From Streptomyces chartreusis (lineage in GTDB: Bacteria; Actinomycetota; Actinomycetes; Streptomycetales; Streptomycetaceae): a DNA stretch of 64,000 bases. This document shows, piece after piece, positions 8,205-16,813 of this stretch. How positions within the stretch are numbered: the stretch's first letter is position 1; every line of letters starts with the position of its first letter. The notes beneath the pieces were generated by a model, which was not told the origin of the DNA, made no database searches, and was given only the letters and a program-made list of their open reading frames with translations. The position numbers and the translations under genes are program-made. The DNA is taken from contig NZ_CP023689.1 in assembly GCF_008704715.1 (NCBI RefSeq), positions 3,906,001-3,970,000 of the forward strand. Direction: 5' to 3'.

Positions 8205-8647
8205 CGGTCCGCACCAAGCGGCTCGACGCGGGCGTGGCGCAGGCGATGTCGGCGGTCAGCGCCGCCGCGAAGAAGGGGCTCGGCGACCCGGCCCTCGCCG
8301 AGCTCGTCGTCCTCCGCGCCTCGCAGCTCAACCGGTGCGCGTTCTGTCTCGACATGCATCTCGCCGTCGCCCGGGAACTCGGAGTGGGTGAGCGGCAGTT
8401 GGACATGCTGGCGGCCTGGGAGGAGGCCGGGGACGTCTTCGACGGGCGGGAGCGGGCCGCGCTCGCGCTGACCGAGGCGATCACCGTACTCACGGACCGC
8501 TTCGTGCCCGATGATGTGTACGACCGGGCCGCGGCGCACTTCGACGGGCCGCGACTCGCCCATCTCGTCGGGCTGATCGTCGCCATCAACAACTGGAACC
8601 GGGTGATGGTCGCCCGCCGCATTCCACCAGGGGGATACACACCGTGA
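8201..8647 (+). CDS. AhpD-like carboxymuconolactone decarboxylase family protein (paralogue)
   Basis: A 148-residue paralogue of the gene before it, with the same redox motif (NRCAFCLDMHLAVA) and the same DGRERAALALTEAITVLT and INNWNR blocks. The GTG start is embedded in GTGA over the stop codon of the upstream gene, so the two are translated together. It lacks the inserted repeat segment of its neighbour and so shows the ancestral spacing. A joint peroxidase or peroxide-sensing function is plausible, but the partner reductant is not encoded nearby. Confidence 0.85.
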   Translation: MTVRTKRLDAGVAQAMSAVSAAAKKGLGDPALAELVVLRASQLNRCAFCLDMHLAVARELGVGERQLDMLAAWEEAGDVFDGRERAALALTEAITVLTDRFVPDDVYDRAAAHFDGPRLAHLVGLIVAINNWNRVMVARRIPPGGYTP

Positions 8648-9402
8648 CCGACAGCGTGGGCCGCACCGAGAGCAAGGTCGAGACCTTCCGCGCCCTGCAC
8701 CGCCGCAAGGCACCCGGCGACCCGCTGGTCCTGCCCGGGCCCTGGGACGCCGCCTCCGCCCGGGTCTGCGTCGAGGCGGGATTCCCCGCCCTCGCGACGC
8801 CGAGCGCGGCCGTCGCCGCCGGCCTCGGGTACGAGGACGGGGACACCCCGGCCGACGAGATGTTCGCGGCGGTCGCACGGGTCGTCCGGGCGGTCGACGT
8901 GCCGGTGTCGGCGGACATCGAGGGCGGCTACGGGATCGCGCCCGGGGAACTCGTGGAGCGGCTGCTGGAGACCGGCGCCGTGGGGTGCAACCTGGAGGAC
9001 TCCGAGGGCGGTGTCCTCAAGGACCCGGGCGCGCACGCCGACTGGCTCGCCGAGGTGCGGCGCGCCGCCGCCGACCGGCTCTTCGTCAACGCCCGGATCG
9101 ACACCTTCATCCGGGCCCCCGGCGACACCGACCCCAAGCAGGCGGCCGAGCAGGCCATCGAGCGGGCGGCGGCGTACGTCGCCGCGGGCGCCGACTGCGT
9201 GTATCCGATCGGCGCACCCGTCGACGTACTGCCGCTGCTGCGGTCCGGCATCCAGGGGCCGATCAATGTGCACGGCACCGTGACCGGGGACCCCTCGTCC
9301 ACCGCGCTCGGTGAACTCGGGGCCACCCGGATCACGTTCGGACCGGGACTCCAGCGCGAGAGTGCGCGGGCGCTGCGCGGGATCGCGGCCGGCCTGCGCT
9401 AG
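8644..9402 (+). CDS. Isocitrate lyase/PEP mutase family enzyme
   Basis: A 252-residue TIM-barrel protein of the ICL/PEPM superfamily. PGPWDAASARVCVEAGFPALATPSAAVA and VSADIEGGYG (metal- and substrate-binding Asp/Glu) are the diagnostic blocks; GCNLEDSEGG and NARIDTF follow in the family order. The short length without a lid domain excludes true isocitrate lyase and suggests the oxaloacetate-hydrolase/PEP-phosphonomutase-like subgroup of unknown substrate. The GTG overlaps the preceding stop codon, making it the third gene of the AhpD-like operon. Only four bases separate it from the convergent binding-protein gene. Confidence 0.85.
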   Translation: MTDSVGRTESKVETFRALHRRKAPGDPLVLPGPWDAASARVCVEAGFPALATPSAAVAAGLGYEDGDTPADEMFAAVARVVRAVDVPVSADIEGGYGIAPGELVERLLETGAVGCNLEDSEGGVLKDPGAHADWLAEVRRAAADRLFVNARIDTFIRAPGDTDPKQAAEQAIERAAAYVAAGADCVYPIGAPVDVLPLLRSGIQGPINVHGTVTGDPSSTALGELGATRITFGPGLQRESARALRGIAAGLR

Positions 9403-9406
9403 CGGC

Positions 9407-10366
9407 TCAGGACAGCCACGACTTCCACGTGGACTCGTGGCTGTCCGCCCACTTCTTCGCCGCCGCCTCGGGTGACAGCTTCTGCTCGGCGATCATCAGG
9501 GAGACCTCGTTCTGGTCCTCGGTCGTCCACTTGAACTTCTTCAGCAGGGCCGCCGCCTCCCCGCCGCTCCTGGCGAAGTCGGCGTTGAGGTACTTCTGCA
9601 GCGGGGTGTGCGGATAGGCGCAGGCGACCTTCTCCGGGTCCGCGTCGCAGCCCTCCTTGTACGCCGGCAGCTTCACCTCGGTCATCGGGACCTTCTTGAA
9701 CAGCCACTGGGGTTCGTACCAGTACGTCAGGAAGGACTTCTCGGCCTTGGCGAACTGCTTGATCTGCGTGATCTGCGCGGCCTCGGAGCCGGCGAACACC
9801 ACCTGGTAGTCCAGGTCCAGGTTCTTCACCAGCGCCTTGTCGTTGGTGACGTAGGACGGCGAGCCGTCCATCAGCTGGCCCTTGCCGCCGCTCTCCGCGG
9901 TGCGCATCTGATCGGCGTACTTGTCGAGGTTCTTCCAGTCGGTGACGTCCGGGTGCTTCTTCGCGAAGTACGTCGGGACGTACCAGCCGATGTGCCCGGT
10001 GACCCCGAGGTCGCCGCCGGGCACGATCGTCCTCTTGTCCTTGATGTACCGCTCTTCCTGGTCCGGGTGGCCCCAGTCCTCCATGATCGCGTCGACCCGG
10101 CCCTGGCTGAGCGCGTCCCAGGCGGGGATCTCGTCGACCTGGACGGTGTCGACGCGGTAGCCGAGCTCGTGCTCCAGGAGGTACTGGGCGACGGCCACAT
10201 TGGCCTGCGCGCCCACCCAGGACTGCACGGACAGCGTCACGGTCTTCGCGCCCTGCGCATTGGCGAAGGGCGAGGCCTGCTTGGTCATGTCGGCGGCGCC
10301 GCAGCCGGTCAGCAGGGCCAGCGAGGACACGCCGGCCACTACGGCGGTGGTGGTACGGATGCGCAT
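9407..10366 (-). CDS. Glycine betaine ABC transporter, substrate-binding lipoprotein
   Basis: Extracellular binding protein (319 aa) of the OpuAC/ProX type. The signal peptide ends in the lipobox LLTGCGAAD, so it is lipid-anchored. VTLSVQSWVGAQANVAVAQYLLEHELGYRVDT, QGRVDAIMEDWGH and GDLGVTGHIGWYVPTYF are family-typical, and the tryptophans in QSW, EDWGH and GHIGW may contribute to the aromatic cage for quaternary amines. It is last in the five-gene betaine operon, directly after the permease gene. Confidence 0.88.
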   Translation of the reverse strand: MRIRTTTAVVAGVSSLALLTGCGAADMTKQASPFANAQGAKTVTLSVQSWVGAQANVAVAQYLLEHELGYRVDTVQVDEIPAWDALSQGRVDAIMEDWGHPDQEERYIKDKRTIVPGGDLGVTGHIGWYVPTYFAKKHPDVTDWKNLDKYADQMRTAESGGKGQLMDGSPSYVTNDKALVKNLDLDYQVVFAGSEAAQITQIKQFAKAEKSFLTYWYEPQWLFKKVPMTEVKLPAYKEGCDADPEKVACAYPHTPLQKYLNADFARSGGEAAALLKKFKWTTEDQNEVSLMIAEQKLSPEAAAKKWADSHESTWKSWLS

Positions 10367-10367
10367 G

Positions 10368-12317
10368 TCACGCTCCCTTCTTCGCGCGGCGAACGGTGGG
10401 CTGGGTCACCCGGTCGAGCATCAGGCCGAGGCAGACGATCGCGGCACCGGCGACCAGGCCGGTCGCCAGGTCGCCCCGGGCGAGGCCGGCGACGACCTCG
10501 TAGCCGAGCGCGCCACCGCCGACCAGGCCGCCGATGATGACCACGGCGAGGACCAGGACCACGCCCTGGTTCACGGCGAGCAGCAATGCCGGGCGGGCCA
10601 GCGGGAGCTGGACCTGCCGCAGCTGCTGGGCGGGGGTCGCGCCGAGCGAGCGGGACGACTCCAGGGCGGCCGGGTCGACCTGGCGCAGGCCCTGGGTGGT
10701 GATGCGCACGACTGCGGGCAGCGCGTAGACGACGGCCGCCGCGACGGCCGGGGCACGGCCCACGCCGAACAGGGCCACCACCGGGATCAGGTACACGAAC
10801 TGCGGCATCGTCTGGAAGACGTCCAGGACGGGGCGCAGCAGTCGCTCGACGCGGTCGCTGCGTGCCGCCGCGATGCCGGTCGCGAAGCCCAGCACCAGGG
10901 TGACGGCGACGGCCGCCAGGACCTGGGAGAGCGTGTCGAGGGACGGCTTCCACACACCGAGGACGCCGATCGCGGCCATGGCGAGCACGGCGGTCAGCGC
11001 GGTGCGCCAGGTGCCGATCAGCCAGGCCAGGGCGGCGACGATCAGCAGGACCGACCACCACGGCAGCCACAGCAGTCCGTCGCGCACGGGGTCCAGGACC
11101 CAGGTGGTGAAGTGGGCCGCCCAGTCGGCGGTGCCGCCGACCACGGGGACGCCGGAGTAGAGGTGGTCCGTCATCCAGTCGACGGCACGGTTGACGGGCT
11201 CGGCGATGTTCAGGGCCCAGGCGTCGGGCCAGTCGAGGCGGCCGGCGAGACGTCCGGCGACGGCGACGGCCGCGGTGCCGACGAGGGCGTACAGCCACAG
11301 CCTCCGGCCGTTCGGGTGCGGTTCCTCGCCGAGCTGCTCCCCCGCGGCGCCCGTCACCCGGTCCAGGACCACGGCGAGCAGCACGATCGGGATGCCGGCC
11401 GCGAGCGCGGCGCCGACGTCGACCGAGGCGAGTGCCTGGTAGACGCGGTCACCGAGGCCGCCGGCGCCGATGACGGAGGCGATGACGGCCATCGACAGCG
11501 CCATCATGATCGTCTGGTTGAGGCCGAGGAGGAGTTCCTTGCGGGCCAGCGGGATGCGGGCGGTCAGCAGGCGCTGGCGGGCGGTGGTGCCGAGCGACTC
11601 GACGGCCTCCAGCACCTCCTTGTCGGCGCCGCGCAGCCCGAGGGCGGTGAGGCGGGCCATCGGCGGGGCGGCGTAGACGACGGTGGCCAGGACGGCGGCG
11701 GGGACGCCGATGCCGAAGACCAGGACGACGGGCAGCAGGTAGGCGAAGGCCGGGAGCACCTGCATGGTGTCCAGGACGGGGCGCAGCATCCGGTCGAGGC
11801 GGTCGGACAGGCCGGCGGCGAGGCCCAGCAGCACGCCCACGGCGACCGAGGTGAGGACCGCCACGACCATCAGCGCGAGGGTCTGCATGGTGGGCACCCA
11901 CATGCCGAGGAACCCGCAGGCCAGGAACGCGACACCGGTGCCGGCGGCGAGCCGTGGTCCTGCGACGCGCCAGGCGACGAGGGACGCGGCGGCGGTGACG
12001 CCCGCCCAGCCGGCCGCGAGCAGCACCAGGTACACGGCGCGTACGCAGATCACGACCGCGTTGCTGATGTGCCCGAGGAAGTAGATGAACAGCGGGTGGC
12101 TGTCACGGTTGTCGATGATCCAGTCGCTGACCCTGGTCAGCGGTTCGGAGACGTCGACGGTCAGCGCGCCCGGCCAGCTGCCGCTCGCCCAGCGGGCATC
12201 GGCCAGCGGCACGAGGACCGCGGCGGCGAGCGCGAGCAGCAGCAGCTTGCGGACGACGGACTGCTTGAGGAAGCCGGGCAGGGCCGTGCGGGGGGCGTCG
12301 GCGGTGACGGTGGCCAT
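10368..12317 (-). CDS. Glycine betaine ABC transporter, fused double permease
   Basis: A 649-residue membrane protein made of two consecutive ProW-type permease domains. Each half has the binding-protein-dependent transport motif (SVAVGVLLGLAAGLSDRLDRMLRP and a second copy LVLGFATGIAAARSDRVERLLRP) and an EAA loop, LGLRGADKEVLEAVESLG and GLRQVDPAALESSRSLG. Most ProW proteins are single-domain homodimers of about 280-350 residues, so this is a fusion or internal duplication giving the full pore in one chain. The ATG overlaps the upstream stop codon as TGATG, indicating tight coupling to the ATPase gene. Confidence 0.9.
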   Translation of the reverse strand: MATVTADAPRTALPGFLKQSVVRKLLLLALAAAVLVPLADARWASGSWPGALTVDVSEPLTRVSDWIIDNRDSHPLFIYFLGHISNAVVICVRAVYLVLLAAGWAGVTAAASLVAWRVAGPRLAAGTGVAFLACGFLGMWVPTMQTLALMVVAVLTSVAVGVLLGLAAGLSDRLDRMLRPVLDTMQVLPAFAYLLPVVLVFGIGVPAAVLATVVYAAPPMARLTALGLRGADKEVLEAVESLGTTARQRLLTARIPLARKELLLGLNQTIMMALSMAVIASVIGAGGLGDRVYQALASVDVGAALAAGIPIVLLAVVLDRVTGAAGEQLGEEPHPNGRRLWLYALVGTAAVAVAGRLAGRLDWPDAWALNIAEPVNRAVDWMTDHLYSGVPVVGGTADWAAHFTTWVLDPVRDGLLWLPWWSVLLIVAALAWLIGTWRTALTAVLAMAAIGVLGVWKPSLDTLSQVLAAVAVTLVLGFATGIAAARSDRVERLLRPVLDVFQTMPQFVYLIPVVALFGVGRAPAVAAAVVYALPAVVRITTQGLRQVDPAALESSRSLGATPAQQLRQVQLPLARPALLLAVNQGVVLVLAVVIIGGLVGGGALGYEVVAGLARGDLATGLVAGAAIVCLGLMLDRVTQPTVRRAKKGA

Positions 12318-13420
12318 CAAGCCGCCTCCTCACGCTGCTCCGTCCCCGCAACGACAGCGAGAAGCCGTTCGTGGTCGACCACCCCCAGACAGCGTCCCCC
12401 CTCCATGACCCGGGCCGGGGCGCCGCTTCGCGCCACGGCCTCGATGGCCTCGGACACGGTCGCGTCCGGCGCGAGGGCGGGGCCGTTGCCGGCCTCGTCG
12501 GCCGACGCGGCGCGCATGGCCGTACGGACCGTCAGGACCTGTTCGCGCGGGACGTCGCGGACGAACTCGCGGACGTAGTCGTCGGCCGGGGAGCCCACGA
12601 TCTCCTCCGGCGTGCCCAGTTGGACGACGCGGCCGTCGCGCATCAGGGCGATGCGGTCGCCGAGCTTGAGGGCCTCGCTGAGGTCATGGGTGATGAAGAC
12701 CATCGTGCGGCCCTCCTCGCGGTGCAGCCGGACGACCTCCTCCTGCATGTCCCGCCGGATCAGCGGGTCGAGCGCGCTGAACGGCTCGTCGAAGAGCAGG
12801 ACCTCGGGGTCCACGGCGAGCGCCCGCGCGAGGCCGACGCGCTGACGCTGACCGCCGGAGAGCTGGCCGGGCCTGCGGTGCTCCATGCCCTCCAGGCCGA
12901 CCTTGGCCACGACCGCGGCGGCCCGCTCGCGGCGCTCCGCCTTGCCGATGCCCTGGATCTCCAGGCCGTAGGCCACGTTGTCCAGGACGGTGCGGTGCGG
13001 GAGCAGGCCGAAGTGCTGGAAGACCATCGCGGCACGGTGGCGGCGCAGTTCACGCAGACGGGTCTTGTCCATGGCGCGGACGTCCTCGCCGTCGATGGCT
13101 ATGGTGCCGGCCGTCGGTTCTATGAGGCGGGTCAGACAGCGGACCAGGGTGGACTTGCCCGAGCCGGACAGGCCCATCACCACGAAGACCTCGCCCTTGC
13201 GGACGTCGAAGGACACGTCACGGACGGCCGCCGTGCAGCCGGTGCGTTCGCGCAGTCCGGCGGGGTCGAGCGCGGTCAGGTCCGGGTCGGCGGGGACCCG
13301 GTGGGCCTTGGGGCCGAACACCTTCCATAGGCCCTCGACGGAGAAGACCGGCTTCTCGGTCGGGGGCTTGCGGGTCTCGGGCGTCGTGCCGGGGGTCGTG
13401 CTGGGGGTCGTCGTACTCAT
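12317..13420 (-). CDS. Glycine betaine ABC transporter, ATP-binding protein with CBS region
   Basis: A 367-residue ATPase of the ProV/OpuAA type. Walker A GLSGSGKST, signature LSGGQRQR and Walker B VLLFDEPF are intact, and the C-terminal ~100 residues form a CBS-like region ending GVVDHERLLAVV, which in OpuA-type transporters senses ionic strength. ATG 13420 is preferred over GTG 13423 because GGAGGTG lies at ideal distance; it overlaps the GMC oxidoreductase stop codon as TGATG. Confidence 0.9.
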   Translation of the reverse strand: MSTTTPSTTPGTTPETRKPPTEKPVFSVEGLWKVFGPKAHRVPADPDLTALDPAGLRERTGCTAAVRDVSFDVRKGEVFVVMGLSGSGKSTLVRCLTRLIEPTAGTIAIDGEDVRAMDKTRLRELRRHRAAMVFQHFGLLPHRTVLDNVAYGLEIQGIGKAERRERAAAVVAKVGLEGMEHRRPGQLSGGQRQRVGLARALAVDPEVLLFDEPFSALDPLIRRDMQEEVVRLHREEGRTMVFITHDLSEALKLGDRIALMRDGRVVQLGTPEEIVGSPADDYVREFVRDVPREQVLTVRTAMRAASADEAGNGPALAPDATVSEAIEAVARSGAPARVMEGGRCLGVVDHERLLAVVAGTEQREEAA

Positions 13421-14949
13421 CACGCCTCACCTCCGATCAGGTCGACGGCCTTCTCACCGACCATGAGCACCCCGATCATCGGGTTCACTGCGGTCATCGT
13501 CGGAAAGACAGAGGCGTCGGCGATACGAATTCCTTGCAGGCCGCGGATCCGCAACTGCGGGTCGACCACGGCTAGTTCGTCGTCGGCGGCGCCCATGCGA
13601 CAGGTGCCGGCCGGGTGGTACACGGTGTGCGCGACCTTGCGCGCGTACTCGCTGAGCTCCTCGTCTGCGGTGACCTCCGGGCCGGGGCACACCTCGCGCT
13701 TGAGCCAGTTCGCCAACGGTTCGGTCTTAGCGATCTCGCGGGCGATGCGGATGCCGTCGACGAGGGTGCGGCCGTCGTAGTCGTCCTCGTCGGTGAAGTA
13801 GCGGAAGTCGAGGGCGGGCTTCACGGACGGATCGGCGCTGGTCAGGTACAGCCGGCCGCGGCTCTTGGGCTTGGGGATGTTCGGGGTCATCGAGACGCCG
13901 AACTCCGGGCGCTCGTAGCCCAGGCGCTCCGGGTTGTCCGTGAACGGGATCTGGTAGAAGTGGAACATCAGGTCGGGGCCCTGGTGTTCGGGGTCGCGGC
14001 GCACGAACAGGCCCGCGTCCGAGTCCATCGCGGAGTTCTCCGGGATCGGCCCGTCGGTCTCCCACACGATCACCGACTCGGGGTGGTCGAGCAGGTTCTC
14101 GCCGACGCCCGGCAGGTCGTGGACGACCGGGATGCCGAGCGCGGCCAGGTCCTTCCCGGGGCCGATGCCGGAGTGCATCAGGAGCCGGGGCGAGTCGACG
14201 GCGCCCGCGCACAGGACGACCTCGCGCCGGGCGCGGATCAGCTGCTCCTCGCCGTCCTTGGTGCGCACGTGCACGCCCTCGGCGCGGGTGCCGTTCAGCT
14301 CCAGCCGGTACGCCCACGTCTCCAGCAGGATCGTGAGGTTGTCCCGCTCGTCCATCACCGGGTGCAGATACGCCACCGACGCCGAGGAGCGCTTGTTGTC
14401 CTCGGGGTGGTAGGCGAGGTCGAAGAAGCCGGCGCCCTCGGTGAAGGGCTGCTTGTTGAAGCCCTCGACGCGCGGCACGTCGAGCGCGCTGCGGGCGGCG
14501 TCGACGAAGTCGCGGGCGATGGCGTTCCGGTCCTTCTCGTCGACCGGGACGATGTTGTTCTTCAGCCGGGCGTAGTACGCCTCCATCGGGACCGCGCCCC
14601 AGCCCTTGGCGCCGGCCTGTTCCCACTCGTCCCAGTCGGACGGCAGCGGCTTGAAGGCGATCAGCGTGTTGTGCGACGAGCAGCCGCCGAGCACGCGGGC
14701 GCGGCTGTGCCGGATGTGCGAGTTGCCGCGGGGCTGCTCGGTGGTCGGGTAGTCGTAGTCCAGCTCGCCGCCGAGCAGACCCATCCAGCGGCGCAGGGTG
14801 AGGACGTCGTCCCGGCCGACGTCGCTGGGGCCGCCCTCGATCACGGCGACGGTGGTGTCGGGGTTCTCGGTCAGCCGGGAGGCGATGACGGAACCGGCGG
14901 TGCCGCCGCCGATGACGACGTAGTCGTAGACGGGGGTGTTCTGGGACAT
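13420..14949 (-). CDS. betA: GMC-family choline dehydrogenase/oxidase
   Basis: A 509-residue FAD flavoprotein. YDYVVIGGGTAGSVIASRLTE is the N-terminal dinucleotide fold, GGCSSHNTLIAFKP the GMC signature 1 region, and VLCAGAVDSPRLLMHSGIG signature 2. The catalytic His and Asn pair are seen in VYHPAGTCRMG and AVNPMIGVLMVGEKA. Between an aldehyde dehydrogenase and betaine transporter genes, the likely reaction is oxidation of choline to betaine aldehyde. Whether it passes electrons to the membrane (BetA) or to oxygen (CodA) is not decidable here. ATG 14949, with GGAG just upstream, gives the normal family length; an upstream in-frame extension was rejected. Confidence 0.85.
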   Translation of the reverse strand: MSQNTPVYDYVVIGGGTAGSVIASRLTENPDTTVAVIEGGPSDVGRDDVLTLRRWMGLLGGELDYDYPTTEQPRGNSHIRHSRARVLGGCSSHNTLIAFKPLPSDWDEWEQAGAKGWGAVPMEAYYARLKNNIVPVDEKDRNAIARDFVDAARSALDVPRVEGFNKQPFTEGAGFFDLAYHPEDNKRSSASVAYLHPVMDERDNLTILLETWAYRLELNGTRAEGVHVRTKDGEEQLIRARREVVLCAGAVDSPRLLMHSGIGPGKDLAALGIPVVHDLPGVGENLLDHPESVIVWETDGPIPENSAMDSDAGLFVRRDPEHQGPDLMFHFYQIPFTDNPERLGYERPEFGVSMTPNIPKPKSRGRLYLTSADPSVKPALDFRYFTDEDDYDGRTLVDGIRIAREIAKTEPLANWLKREVCPGPEVTADEELSEYARKVAHTVYHPAGTCRMGAADDELAVVDPQLRIRGLQGIRIADASVFPTMTAVNPMIGVLMVGEKAVDLIGGEA

Positions 14950-14977
14950 GGGGGGTACTCCGGGTTCAGACTTGAGG

Positions 14978-15048
14978 GACGTGACGGGCGCGCCCCTCAA
15001 GGGGCGCGGGGAACTGCGCGACCAGCCACGACGGCGCCGCAGACGCTG
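14978..15048. repeat. Streptomyces interspersed repeat between betA and betB
   Basis: The block containing GCGCCCCTCAAGGGGCGC followed by GGGGAACTGCGCGACCAG and CCACGACGGCGCCGCAG is wording I recognise as a very common intergenic repeat in Streptomyces chromosomes. The first part is a perfect GCGCCCCT/AGGGGCGC stem. It fills most of the 133-base gap between the two genes. Its function is unknown. Confidence 0.7.
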
Positions 15049-15082
15049 GACGGCACATCGCGGCACGGTCGGCGGCGCAGTG

Positions 15083-16609
15083 TCAGCCCCGGAACCACCG
15101 CACGGGCGTCGGCGCGAGGTTCTGGTAGACGTGCTTGCTCTCGCGGTACTCGGCGAGTCCGGCGGGGCCGAGTTCGCGGCCCACCCCGCTCTTGCCGAAG
15201 CCGCCCCACTCCGCCTGCGGGAGGTAGGGGTGGAAGTCGTTGATCCAGACCGTGCCGTGGCGCAGCCGGCCTGCGACCCGGCGGGCCCGTCCGGCGTCGG
15301 CGGTCCACACGGCGCCGGCGAGGCCGTACTCGGTGTCGTTGGCGAGGGCGACGGCCTCGTCCTCGGTGCGGAAGGTCTCCACGGTGAGGACCGGGCCGAA
15401 GACCTCCTCGCGTACGACGCGCATGTCGCGGTGGCAGTGGTCGAGGAGGGTCGGCTCGTAGAAGTAGCCGCTCTCCGGGCGTTCCTCGGAGGGCGCGGGG
15501 CGCTTGCCGCCGGACCGCAGTACGGCGCCCTCCTTGAGCGCGGACTCGACGTACGCCTCGACCTTGGCGCGCTGCTGCTCGGAGACGAGCGGGCCGCACT
15601 CGACGCCGTCGGCGGTGCCGCGGCCGAGGCGGATCCGCTGGGCGCGGCGGGCGAGCTCGGCGACGAAGCGGTCGCGGAGGGACTCCTCGACGATCAGGCG
15701 GGCGCCCGCCGAGCAGACCTGGCCGCTGTGGATGAAGGCGGCGTTGAGGGCCTGGTCGACGGCGGTGTCGAAGCCCTCGTCGGTGGCGCAGGCGTCGGCG
15801 AAGACGACGTTGGGGTTCTTGCCGCCGAGTTCGAGGGCGACCTTCTTGACGGTGGGCGCGGCGGCCTGGGCCACCTTGGTGCCGCTGATCAGGCCGCCGG
15901 TGAAGGAGACGAGGTCGACGTCGGGGTGCTCGGAGAGCCGGGCGCCGACGGAGTGGCCCGGGCCGGTGACGATATTGGCGACGCCGGCCGGCAGGCCCGC
16001 CTCGACGAGCAGCTCGATCAGGGCGATCGTCGTCAGCGGGGTGATCTCGCTGGGCTTGACGACGAAGGTGTTGCCGGCGGCGAGCGCGGGCGCGATCTTC
16101 CAGCTGGCCTGGAGGAGCGGGTAGTTCCAGGGCGTGATCAGCGCGCACACGCCGACCGGTTCGTGGACGACGACGCTGTGGATGTCGGGCGAGCCCGCGT
16201 CGACGACCCGGCCGGGGGCCTCGGCGGCGACGAGGTCGGCGAAGTAGCGGAAGGCGTCGGCGACGCAGTCGATGTCGACCCGGCCCTCTTCGAGGGTCTT
16301 GCCGGCGTCACGGCTCTCCAGCAGGCCGAGCTCCTCGCGGTCGCGCACGAGCAGGTCGGCGACCCGGCGCAGCAGGGCGGCACGCTCGGCGACGGGCGTG
16401 AGCGGCCATTCCCCCTGACCGCCGTCGAAGGCACGGCGAGCGGCCTCCACGGCCAGGTCGGTGTCCTTCTCGTCACCCTCCGCGACCACGACGAAGGGCG
16501 TCGCGTCCGCGGGGTCGAGGATCTCGCGCGTCACGCCGGAGACGGCCGACCGCCATTCCCCTCCGACGTGGATGGTGCCGCGCGCCTGGAGTTCCGTACT
16601 GTCCGCCAT
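15083..16609 (-). CDS. betB: Betaine aldehyde dehydrogenase-type aldehyde dehydrogenase
   Basis: A 508-residue NAD(P)-dependent aldehyde dehydrogenase, likely oxidising betaine aldehyde to glycine betaine. Family blocks: PWNYPLLQASWKIAPALAAGN, KPSEITPLT, VSFTGG, LELGGKNPNVVFADA (catalytic Glu) and FIHSGQVCSAGARL (nucleophilic Cys), then EEVFGPVLTV. The ATG has GGAAGG at suitable distance. It is the first gene of the operon that continues with the choline dehydrogenase and the betaine transporter, so synthesis and uptake of the same osmolyte are co-expressed. Confidence 0.88.
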   Translation of the reverse strand: MADSTELQARGTIHVGGEWRSAVSGVTREILDPADATPFVVVAEGDEKDTDLAVEAARRAFDGGQGEWPLTPVAERAALLRRVADLLVRDREELGLLESRDAGKTLEEGRVDIDCVADAFRYFADLVAAEAPGRVVDAGSPDIHSVVVHEPVGVCALITPWNYPLLQASWKIAPALAAGNTFVVKPSEITPLTTIALIELLVEAGLPAGVANIVTGPGHSVGARLSEHPDVDLVSFTGGLISGTKVAQAAAPTVKKVALELGGKNPNVVFADACATDEGFDTAVDQALNAAFIHSGQVCSAGARLIVEESLRDRFVAELARRAQRIRLGRGTADGVECGPLVSEQQRAKVEAYVESALKEGAVLRSGGKRPAPSEERPESGYFYEPTLLDHCHRDMRVVREEVFGPVLTVETFRTEDEAVALANDTEYGLAGAVWTADAGRARRVAGRLRHGTVWINDFHPYLPQAEWGGFGKSGVGRELGPAGLAEYRESKHVYQNLAPTPVRWFRG

Positions 16610-16640
16610 GATCGGTGTTGCCTTCCGTTCCTGTTCAGAG

Positions 16641-16670
16641 CCCCTGTGTCACACGTGTGTCACTCAGGGG
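16641..16670. promoter_or_regulatory. Candidate operator upstream of the betaine operon
   Basis: A 30-bp imperfect palindrome flanked by CCCCTG and CAGGGG contains TGTGTCACACGTGTGTCAC, that is, two TGTGTCAC direct repeats phased 11 bp apart around CACACGTGTG. A third TGTGTCAC is at 16731-16738. The site ends 32 bases before the betB start. No BetI-type regulator gene is adjacent, so the binding protein is unknown. Confidence 0.5.
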
Positions 16671-16813
16671 GACCGAGTGCGCCTGCCCCCGGCATACGGA
16701 TGCATGCGCGATCCGCGGACGAAAGTGCGCTGTGTCACTGAACATGCGGGCAAACCGGAATGAATCAGACCCGGGCGGGCGACGGGAACGGGTCACTGAA
16801 CCATTGACGCCGG

